Of a DNA stretch of 64,000 bases, positions 50,683 through 60,161 are shown one piece after another. Both the position numbers and the translations under genes were made by a program. Each line of letters opens with the position of its first letter. Position 1 is the first letter of the stretch. The notes beneath the pieces were generated by a model, which was not told the DNA's origin, ran no database searches, and saw only the letters and a list, made by a program, of their open reading frames with translations. The DNA comes from an uncultured Granulosicoccaceae bacterium (GTDB lineage Bacteria > Pseudomonadota > Gammaproteobacteria > Granulosicoccales > Granulosicoccaceae), in the NCBI GenBank assembly GCA_938035945.1, contig CALHOU010000018.1, positions 1 through 64,000 of the forward strand, in the 5' to 3' direction.

Positions 50683-52800
50683 TTAGGTGCCGAATTTCAG
50701 TACGGAGACCTTGTCATCGCCGTTGTCAGCTTTGTCGACGTTGTCGGCGTTAGGTGTGTACATGCCATGTGGCCATTTTCGCAACCAGGCCAAGTAAACA
50801 GCGACCGGCATAGGTCGGCTAATGAAATAACCTTGCGCGATATCACAGCCTTGTGTGGACAGGAACTTTAATTGATCTTCATCTTCTACGCCCTCGGCAA
50901 CCACCTTCATGTTGAAGTGCTTGCCCAAACCAAGTACCGCTTCAACAATGGCCACATCATCACTGTCGCTCGAAATATCGGTAATGAACGCGCGGTCAAT
51001 CTTAAGCGTGTGTACTGGGAATCGTTTTAAATAAGCCAATGACGAATACCCGGTACCAAAATCATCAATCGCCAAGCCCAAGCCAAAACGACTTAGCTCA
51101 TGCAACGAATTTATAACCTCTTCCGGGTCGTGCATAACCGCGCTTTCTGTAATTTCGAGTTCTAGAAATTTAGGCGGTAACATGGTGTCTTTAAGTGCCT
51201 TGCTCACCATAGGCAATAAATTTCCATCGGTGAACTGAACGGTAGATATATTCACCGCAATATTAAGATTGGAAAATCCCAGTTGCTGTAATTTTCTGGT
51301 TTCCCGACAGGCTGTTCGTAATATCCATTCACCCAGCTCAATGATCATACCGGCCTCTTCAGCTACGGGCACAAACACTTCTGGTGAAATAAATCCGTCA
51401 GTGGGGTGCTTCCATCTAACCAATGCCTCAGCACCGGTTACCTGGCGAGTCTGTATATCAATTTTGGGCTGGTAGTAAACTTCAAATTGATTCTCTTGCA
51501 GGGCAAGCTTTAGATCTTGTTCCAACCGGATACGCGCCGTTAATCGGCTACGCATCTTTTCGTTAAAGAGCTGGTATTGATTTTTGCCGTTACTTTTCGC
51601 TTCTTGCAAGGCAACCGCTGCATTATTCACGATTTCCTCGCCCATCATCTCCTCATCCTGATCGCCGTGGACATCTTTTGGGAAACAGGAAATACCAACC
51701 GATACCGCAGCCTTGAGCGTAAAGCCACGATATTCGTATGGAGCAGTTGCTATATTCATCACGCGGCGAGCAATCTCTTCGGCAGCCGTACGGTCTTGAA
51801 TGTTACGTTGAATGACCACGAACTCATCACCATCGAGCCGCGCCACCATATCGATATCGTGCATCATTGACTGTAAACGGTTACCGATTTCAGCAACCAT
51901 CTTGTCACCCACTAAATGCCCGTATTGGTCGTTGAAGAACTTGAAGTTATCGAGATCGACCAAGAACACGACAAAGGGCTCGTCGTTCTCAACCGCAGTA
52001 GCCACAGTACGTTTGAGTTTATCTTCAAACATCAAGCGATTTGGCAAATGTGTCAAAGGGTCATGGTGAGCGGCGAATTCTAAATACTGCTGCTTAACCT
52101 TTACTTGTCGAGCGGCGCGTTGTTGCGCTTCGATCAGGTTGTTGTATTCTTCTGCCAAACCGTTTAAATCTTCGGTTTCGGCATATTCTATTTTATCCGG
52201 TACGCGTCCTTGGCTGTTCTCGCGACTGTCGCGTAGTTTGTCTGTCAACTGTGCTACGGGTGTAATGTAAGATCGATTTGTGCCCCATAGTGTCACTAAA
52301 GCCGCAACCACACTAATCAGTAACGAAGCCAAAACCAAGGTAATAGTGAATTCCATCGAGCTTTGGTAAATAGGTGCGGTATTAATGCGTGCTGCGGCTA
52401 GCACCCGACCCTTATCGCTTTGTAAAAACCAAAGAACATCGATTGAACCACTTCGGTTTGAACCGCTGTTGTTTGAATTTTGCGTCAGGTCTTCAAATTC
52501 TGGTAACTCACCTTGCGTTATTACTGGATTTCCAGCGGCATCTGTGACCACTAGTCCGACCAGAGCGGAGTTGATTAATCCTTGCGGATTGAGGAAAGTT
52601 TCGGGAGGGCTGTGTTGGATTATGCTTTGTAGGGAACTGCGTTCTTGCTCAATCTGAGCATCGACGGCTTGATGATACTTTACCCACATTAAAGGCAGTA
52701 GCAGGAGTAGCTGAGCTGTAAAAACCGAGCACAGCACGACGACCGCCAGCTTTCGTGCTGGTCGCGAACTTGATAGCTTTTCAAGTACGTGTCTTATCAT
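50683..52800 (-). CDS. GGDEF-EAL domain protein with periplasmic sensor and HAMP-like region
   Basis: RLDGDEFVVI (GGDEF site), EALVRW, DDFGTGYSSLAYLKRFPVHTLKID; MIRHVLEK start at 52800. Confidence 0.92.
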   Translation of the reverse strand: MIRHVLEKLSSSRPARKLAVVVLCSVFTAQLLLLLPLMWVKYHQAVDAQIEQERSSLQSIIQHSPPETFLNPQGLINSALVGLVVTDAAGNPVITQGELPEFEDLTQNSNNSGSNRSGSIDVLWFLQSDKGRVLAAARINTAPIYQSSMEFTITLVLASLLISVVAALVTLWGTNRSYITPVAQLTDKLRDSRENSQGRVPDKIEYAETEDLNGLAEEYNNLIEAQQRAARQVKVKQQYLEFAAHHDPLTHLPNRLMFEDKLKRTVATAVENDEPFVVFLVDLDNFKFFNDQYGHLVGDKMVAEIGNRLQSMMHDIDMVARLDGDEFVVIQRNIQDRTAAEEIARRVMNIATAPYEYRGFTLKAAVSVGISCFPKDVHGDQDEEMMGEEIVNNAAVALQEAKSNGKNQYQLFNEKMRSRLTARIRLEQDLKLALQENQFEVYYQPKIDIQTRQVTGAEALVRWKHPTDGFISPEVFVPVAEEAGMIIELGEWILRTACRETRKLQQLGFSNLNIAVNISTVQFTDGNLLPMVSKALKDTMLPPKFLELEITESAVMHDPEEVINSLHELSRFGLGLAIDDFGTGYSSLAYLKRFPVHTLKIDRAFITDISSDSDDVAIVEAVLGLGKHFNMKVVAEGVEDEDQLKFLSTQGCDIAQGYFISRPMPVAVYLAWLRKWPHGMYTPNADNVDKADNGDDKVSVLKFGT

Positions 52801-53108
52801 CAAAAAGTTGCTGTCATATCCCATCAGCCGAGCAAAATTCGACCAATTGGTAAACCTGTGGACAAATACATTAACCCCCCGTGCACAGGGCATTAATGTC
52901 CGTGTTAGAACTAGCGGCACGTTAGTCGGTGCCTGAACCCCCGCCACTACGGCCTAACAGCGATTTACCGTGCAAGAATGGGAGCAATAATTGATTAAAA
53001 CGGGTGAGACGACGTTATCAGCTGAAATTTTATAATTTGACGGGCTAAAGCAGCGGTAAAAACGTGCATAGCGCACAGTTTTTGACCCAAGAATCTGGGC
53101 AAAAAAAA

Positions 53109-53132
53109 CCCCCGCCAACTGGCGAGGGTTTT
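53109..53132 (-). terminator. Rho-independent terminator downstream of groEL
   Basis: CCCCCGCC-AACT-GGCGAGGG hairpin flanked by A8 on the left (U-run in minus transcript) and T-run on the right; possibly bidirectional. Confidence 0.8.
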
Positions 53133-53160
53133 TAGGTATTGCAGGTTTATGTGCGGTAGA

Positions 53161-54837
<1,677 letters not shown>

Positions 54838-54886
54838 TCATTTGGCAGATCGCCAGTGTTGGCATCTGCGCGAAAATTGGGGAAAC

Positions 54887-55177
54887 TTAGCCTTCGAAAA
54901 TGCCCATGATGTCGTCTTCACGCATCACTAGCAGCTCTTCACCGTCGATCTTGATCTCAGTACCTGAGTACTTGCCAAAAAGCACTTGATCGCCGGCTTT
55001 GACGTCCAATGGACGAACATCACCATTTTCAGCAATCTTGCCTTTTCCAACTGAAATCACTTCGCCTCGAACAGGCTTTTCAGTAGCGGAATCAGGGATC
55101 ACAATGCCGCCGGCACTGGTGCGTTCCTCTTCCATACGCTTGATGACCACGCGGTCATGCAAAGGACGAATATTCAT
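54887..55177 (-). CDS. groES: Co-chaperonin GroES
   Basis: [40 protein letters not shown]. Confidence 0.99.
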   Translation of the reverse strand: MNIRPLHDRVVIKRMEEERTSAGGIVIPDSATEKPVRGEVISVGKGKIAENGDVRPLDVKAGDQVLFGKYSGTEIKIDGEELLVMREDDIMGIFEG

Positions 55178-55227
55178 ATGTTCAAACTCCAGAACGGGTT
55201 GTTAAATTGGGGTCGCGATGAGTTTTA

Positions 55228-55254
55228 TTAGCACTCACCATCAGCGAGTGCTAA
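55228..55254. promoter_or_regulatory. CIRCE operator (HrcA site) upstream of groES
   Basis: TTAGCACTC-ACCATCAGC-GAGTGCTAA, exact match to consensus TTAGCACTC-N9-GAGTGCTAA. Confidence 0.95.
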
Positions 55255-55281
55255 TTCTAATGATGGTGAGAACTAAATCAA
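55254..55281 (-). promoter_or_regulatory. Putative sigma70-type promoter of groES-groEL
   Basis: Minus strand TTGATT (55281-55276), 16-nt spacer, TAGAAT (55259-55254), directly upstream of CIRCE. Confidence 0.65.
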
Positions 55282-55312
55282 GGGGGGAAAGCAAAAAAGG
55301 TGATGTGATCAG

Positions 55313-55846
55313 CTAATCTAGGTGCCGGTAATCGCCCTCAATGACATTCGGGTCGCCACCAGGCTCGTTTTTAGACCGTTTTTGCTCTTGCGGCTGCGCA
55401 CCGGGCGTGCCGCCTGGCTCTGAAGTCGGCCCACCAGTTGGACGACCGCCAGCCTGATTAACCGAACTGGAGCCGCCAACGACGACATTCATATTGGACA
55501 TAGCACCCGATGCGAGTTTATTCGCCAGAAACTGTCGGCTTATTGGCACCAAGGTACAAAATCCAAAGAAATCGGTGATGAATCCGGGAGTTAACAGCAA
55601 AACGCCACCAATCAACAGCAGCACGCCCTCCAGCATTTGCTGAGCCGGCATCTCACCACTGCGCATACGTTGCTGGGCCTTAGCCAAGGTTGCAACGCCC
55701 TGCTGGCGCAACATGTAAGTGCCTATAATCGCGGTTAAAATCACGATTCCGATGGTCGTCCAGCCGCCAATCGCACCGCCCACCTGTATTAACACGGCGA
55801 TTTCCATAATCGGCACGATGATAAAGAGTAGAAAAAGGTAGGGCAT
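55313..55846 (-). CDS. fxsA: FxsA family membrane protein
   Basis: Small multi-TM protein, LLLTPGFITDFFGFCTLVP motif, Pro/Gly-rich tail. Confidence 0.88.
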   Translation of the reverse strand: MPYLFLLFIIVPIMEIAVLIQVGGAIGGWTTIGIVILTAIIGTYMLRQQGVATLAKAQQRMRSGEMPAQQMLEGVLLLIGGVLLLTPGFITDFFGFCTLVPISRQFLANKLASGAMSNMNVVVGGSSSVNQAGGRPTGGPTSEPGGTPGAQPQEQKRSKNEPGGDPNVIEGDYRHLD

Positions 55847-56044
55847 TTTGGGCTCCGCAACACACTCGTTCCTATGAACCTATCGGTTACTTGCCGCTCT
55901 TACAAGGGCTTAGGAAGAAAATCAATTAAGCCGCTGGCAATATTTGAGCTGCCTGAGACGTTTAGACGGTTGATGCTGGTACAGAACATGTAGCAGCAAC
56001 GCCGAGCTACAGTATTATATTGGCAAAAGCCAAACTGGAACCAC

Positions 56045-58492
56045 TTGAGGATATTTTCTGTGAAGGTTTTGCGATCATTATTGCTGCTTAGTACGATTGC
56101 ACTAGGGCTAACGTCGACGCACGCCTTGGCACTTGAGTCGATCTTCGGAAACTCAGCTAGCCCACTACCCCCTGAGGAAGCATTCAAGCCTCAGGTGGGT
56201 GATGTCACAGCCGGCAATATTGAACTCACGTTCGATATCGAAGACGGCTATTACCTTTATCAAAAGAAACTCAACTTCACTGCTAGCGATGAGAACATCA
56301 GTTTAGGTGCTCCCGCCTTCCCAGAACCATTGGTTTATGAAGATGAGTACTTTGGCAAAAGCAATGTCTATCGAAACAAGACCACACTAAACATTCCAGT
56401 CAATGCAAACGCTGGAAAAACGGATTTCGTTTTGACAGTTGGGTATCAGGGTTGCGCTGATATTGGCTTGTGTTATCCGCCAAATAAAATTGATTTCAAT
56501 GTCGCGCTGCCTGAAAAACCTGTATCCAATATCAACAATGTTGTCGTCGCCGAAAACTCAACGACGAGCGACAAGATCGTACTCAAACAGACCACAATCG
56601 CGCCCGCCAACATTGATCTTGCGCAGAACGACACAGCGCCAGGCAAGGTCGATATTAGCGACTTACTCAAAGGGCCAAGCTTAGGCGGCTCTGATTCTCG
56701 ACCACTATTAAAACCAACGGAAGCGTTCATCCCCTCCATTGTTAATGCCGGCGATGGACTCATCAATGTGCGGTGGTTTATCGAACCCGATTATTACTTG
56801 TATCGCGATAAAATCAGCTTCGAGCTAGTCGATGCAGGTACCGCAAGCGTTGTTAGCTTTGACATTGATCGCGGCAAGATGCAAACCGATGCTTATTTTG
56901 GTGATGTAGAAGTTTTGCGAGAAGTCATTGGCGCCAAGGTCTTCGTACAAGATGCGCAAAACTTAGAAACTGCGACCTTAAAAATTTATTCACAAGGTTG
57001 TGCCGACATCGGTGTTTGCTTCCCGCCTGAAGTAACTAATCTGCTGGTTAAATTTACCAACACAGGAAACACAGAGGTCGCAGCAACCGCTGCCGCCAAC
57101 AGCACACCACCTAGCGAAAATGTCGAATCAGCCGCACTGAACAGTTCAGCAAACAATCTACCGGTTACAGAACAAGATAAATTAACCCGCTTACTGGAAG
57201 GCGGTAATTTAGGCTTTATTGCACTTGCATTTTACGGTGCCGGATTGTTGCTTGCCTTTACCGCTTGCATGTATCCGATGATCCCAATCCTATCAAGCTT
57301 GATTGTTGGCCAGGGTAAAAAACTGAGCACAACCAAAGCATTTAGTTTGTCATTGGTGTACATCCTGTCGATGGCATCGGTGTTTGCACTGGTTGGCATT
57401 TTGGTTGGATTATCGGGATATAACATTCAGCCGTTATTTCAAAATCCGTGGGTTCTCAGCGCCTTCGCCGCGTTATTTGTTTTACTGGCCTTATCTATGT
57501 TCGGCTTGTTTCAACTACAGATGCCAAGCGCTATACAGGCCAAAGTTGCAGAAATTTCTAACAAGCAAGAAGGCGGTTCATTCACCGGTGTCGCTGTCAT
57601 GGGCATGCTCTCGGCACTTATTGTTGGCCCCTGTGTGACGCCACCACTGGTGGCAGCACTTGCCTATATCGCGAAAACAGGTGATGCGACCATCGGCGGA
57701 ATTGCGCTTTTTGCTATCGGTATTGGCATGGGTACACCTTTGCTATTGATTGGTACGTCCTTAGGGCGTTTTATGCCTAAAGCCGGTGGCTGGATGGATA
57801 CAACACAACGCATTTTTGGCATTGTATTGTTGGCGGTTGCGATCTACTTGGTATCACGCTTTTTACCGGGCAACGTCATCATGTTTATGTTCGCCGTGCT
57901 CGCGATTTTTACCGGCGTGTACTTTGGAGCCACCGATCGGCTCGACAGTGATAGCCGAGGCTCGCAACGCTTTGGCAAAAGTGTTGGACTGGTAGCCGTT
58001 GTTTATGGCGTGGTATTAATGGTTGGTGCACTTGCTGGCAATACCAGCATGCTCGCACCACTTAAAGGTGTTATCGGGCAACAAGCGTCGTCTGGCGCTG
58101 CAAGCGCTGCGAATGAACATTTAAGCTTTCAACGCGTTAAGAGCGAGACTGAATTAGATCAAGTGCTCGCTAGCGCCAAAGCGCAGGGACGCCCAGTCAT
58201 GCTCGACTTTTACGCCGATTGGTGCGTGAGCTGCAAAGAGATGGAAGCTTTTACGTTTCCGGATGAAAGGGTAAAAACGCAACTTAAAGATGCCATTCTT
58301 ATTCAGGCTGATGTCACCAAAAACAATGCGGACGACAAAGGCCTTTTAAAACGCTTTGGTTTATTCGGACCGCCTGCCATCATTTTATATGATCGCGCTG
58401 GCACCGAATTAACCGCCGGGCGAGTTGTTGGGTATATGAAAGCCAAGCCGTTTAGCGAACACTTACAAGCGTATTTGAATAGGTCTATTTAG
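56045..58492 (+). CDS. dsbD: Thiol:disulfide interchange protein DsbD
   Basis: N-terminal DsbD-alpha-like domains (duplicated, GCADIGLCYPP / GCADIGVCFPP), TM core, thioredoxin motif DWCVSCKEMEAF. Confidence 0.93.
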   Translation: MRIFSVKVLRSLLLLSTIALGLTSTHALALESIFGNSASPLPPEEAFKPQVGDVTAGNIELTFDIEDGYYLYQKKLNFTASDENISLGAPAFPEPLVYEDEYFGKSNVYRNKTTLNIPVNANAGKTDFVLTVGYQGCADIGLCYPPNKIDFNVALPEKPVSNINNVVVAENSTTSDKIVLKQTTIAPANIDLAQNDTAPGKVDISDLLKGPSLGGSDSRPLLKPTEAFIPSIVNAGDGLINVRWFIEPDYYLYRDKISFELVDAGTASVVSFDIDRGKMQTDAYFGDVEVLREVIGAKVFVQDAQNLETATLKIYSQGCADIGVCFPPEVTNLLVKFTNTGNTEVAATAAANSTPPSENVESAALNSSANNLPVTEQDKLTRLLEGGNLGFIALAFYGAGLLLAFTACMYPMIPILSSLIVGQGKKLSTTKAFSLSLVYILSMASVFALVGILVGLSGYNIQPLFQNPWVLSAFAALFVLLALSMFGLFQLQMPSAIQAKVAEISNKQEGGSFTGVAVMGMLSALIVGPCVTPPLVAALAYIAKTGDATIGGIALFAIGIGMGTPLLLIGTSLGRFMPKAGGWMDTTQRIFGIVLLAVAIYLVSRFLPGNVIMFMFAVLAIFTGVYFGATDRLDSDSRGSQRFGKSVGLVAVVYGVVLMVGALAGNTSMLAPLKGVIGQQASSGAASAANEHLSFQRVKSETELDQVLASAKAQGRPVMLDFYADWCVSCKEMEAFTFPDERVKTQLKDAILIQADVTKNNADDKGLLKRFGLFGPPAIILYDRAGTELTAGRVVGYMKAKPFSEHLQAYLNRSI

Positions 58493-59690
58493 CTTTAACC
58501 GCTGGAATGTCTCGCAACCAAAAAGCAAAGTAAGCACCAAGCAAACCAACGCCTAGGCACAGCAGCCCCCCGCTATACCAATGCGAGCTCCACTCGACCA
58601 CACGAGTTAATAACACTGGCCCCAACAGCTGCCCAAACCCAGTTCCGGTTAGCATAAAACCAATAACGACTCCGGCACCCGCGGCCGTCGATGCTACCAG
58701 CGTGGCAGTACTGAATAAGGTTCCAGGGATAATGCCGCCAATAGCCGCCATTAGTATCGCAGCGCTCAATCGTATGCTTGTGTCAGTCACTGAGAATAGT
58801 ACAAACGAAAATATACCGGTTAGAAGCGCTGCTACTGCCAGAATGGTTGAACGTTTAACGCCACGATTAATTATCCAGCCAGCACTGATATTGCCAATTG
58901 CATTAGGTATCAGAATCAAGGCGGTCCAACGTGAAGCTGACGCCAGGGACATGGATGAATCTTGTATTAATAGGGTTGGCAAGTAAGACGTGGCACACAC
59001 GTACTGAAATGAATAACACAAGAAACACACGAACACTGCTACGGCGCGCTTTTGCCAAAGGTCTTGCAATCCAGGGCTTTGTCTTGCGTTAGTAAGCTGC
59101 GCCAAGTTGCCACGCTGCTTGTAGCAAGTCAGTGCCATAGCAGCCACACCGATAGCCGAAAGAGCAGCAGACAAAGCCCAAGCTAAACGCCACCCACCAA
59201 TATCATGCAAGTAAGGGGACGCAAACAAGATGAACGCACCGCCTACCCCCATAAATGCCCCCCACAAGCCCATCACAACAGGGCGGTCCTTAGCTGACGC
59301 AAGCGTGCTCATTAAAACAGGAATGGAGACCACGCCAAGCACCCAACCCAAACCTTCGGTTGCACGGGTTAGCATAAGCATGGGCACACTGGTGACAAAG
59401 GCTCCGGCTAAGCTACCTAACATGCACAGGGCAACGCCTGCCAATGCAAACCACACATAGCCAACGCGGGCCACGCTCATACCACTAAGCAAGCCACCGA
59501 ACGCGATCAGTATCGCGTAAATTGACACGAGGGTGCCGGTTTGCGACAGCGTCAAGCCGAATTCTTTCTCTATCAACGGCAAGGCCGCAGGAAATTTACC
59601 AACATGCAAGGCGATGGTGCAACCGGATAGAAACAGAATCCAAATCACGGTCCAATTGGTTTCAAATTGTTGATGAGTGTTTGAATTCAC
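58485..59690 (-). CDS. MFS transporter (CynX/NimT-like)
   Basis: 12-TM pattern, GKFPAALPLIEKEFGLTLSQTGTLVSIYAI. Confidence 0.85.
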   Translation of the reverse strand: MNSNTHQQFETNWTVIWILFLSGCTIALHVGKFPAALPLIEKEFGLTLSQTGTLVSIYAILIAFGGLLSGMSVARVGYVWFALAGVALCMLGSLAGAFVTSVPMLMLTRATEGLGWVLGVVSIPVLMSTLASAKDRPVVMGLWGAFMGVGGAFILFASPYLHDIGGWRLAWALSAALSAIGVAAMALTCYKQRGNLAQLTNARQSPGLQDLWQKRAVAVFVCFLCYSFQYVCATSYLPTLLIQDSSMSLASASRWTALILIPNAIGNISAGWIINRGVKRSTILAVAALLTGIFSFVLFSVTDTSIRLSAAILMAAIGGIIPGTLFSTATLVASTAAGAGVVIGFMLTGTGFGQLLGPVLLTRVVEWSSHWYSGGLLCLGVGLLGAYFAFWLRDIPAVKAK

Positions 59691-59703
59691 TCCCGAAGCC
59701 TAC

Positions 59704-59726
59704 ACGCAATAGAGCCTTTATTGCGT
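59704..59726. repeat. Inverted repeat ACGCAATA-N7-TATTGCGT in the MFS/HNH divergent spacer
   Basis: Perfect 8-bp arms read directly. Confidence 0.85.
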
Positions 59727-59767
59727 AAATTTGTACTTAATGTGACACTTATGCCAAGGGGATTCTA

Positions 59768-60070
59768 TTGGCAAGCAAAATTAAATTTGGACGATGCGAG
59801 CTATGCAGGCGCAACACGCATTTGACGTTTCACCATTTAATTCCAAAAAAGCTACACCGCCGCAAGCACTTCAAAAAGCATTACAACAAATCCGCATTGA
59901 ACAGTGGCATTGTCATTTGCCGCCGCTGCCATAGTGGCCTGCATAAACTATTTGATGAAATGACATTAGGAAAGGAACTCAACACGCTTGCACTCTTGCA
60001 AGAAAACGAGGATGTTATGCGACATTGCGAATGGGTTGCAAAACAAAAATTGTTTAATTCACATACGTAG
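59768..60070 (+). CDS. HNH endonuclease-like protein
   Basis: CELCRRNTHLTFHHLIPKKLH...GIVICRRCHSGLHKLF; TTG start preceded by AAGGGG. Confidence 0.85.
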   Translation: MASKIKFGRCELCRRNTHLTFHHLIPKKLHRRKHFKKHYNKSALNSGIVICRRCHSGLHKLFDEMTLGKELNTLALLQENEDVMRHCEWVAKQKLFNSHT

Positions 60071-60134
60071 CCACCAAAAGTCGCTCAAAACCAACTTCGC
60101 GCTCGGTGTCTTGCCAACGCTGATTTTGGTGGCT
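60069..60134. repeat. Long-loop inverted repeat AGCCACCAAAA-N44-TTTTGGTGGCT
   Basis: Perfect 11-bp arms (60069-60079, 60124-60134) between convergent HNH and GH2 genes. Confidence 0.85.
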
Positions 60135-60161
60135 TGGCTGGATGATATTAGCTAAGCGTGG

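Noticed and set aside
53064-53099. Small hairpins (GTGC-atagc-GCAC; CCCA-agaatc-TGGG) as a separate ncRNA
   Set aside because: Short stems just beyond the groEL terminator; no promoter or conservation evidence.
56020-56033. TTGGC-AAAA-GCCAA hairpin upstream of dsbD as a riboswitch or terminator
   Set aside because: Only a 5-bp stem and no T-run; could occur by chance.
60069-60134. Integron attC site after the small HNH gene
   Set aside because: Arms lack the GTTRRRY/RYYYAAC core sites and no integrase or cassette array is present.
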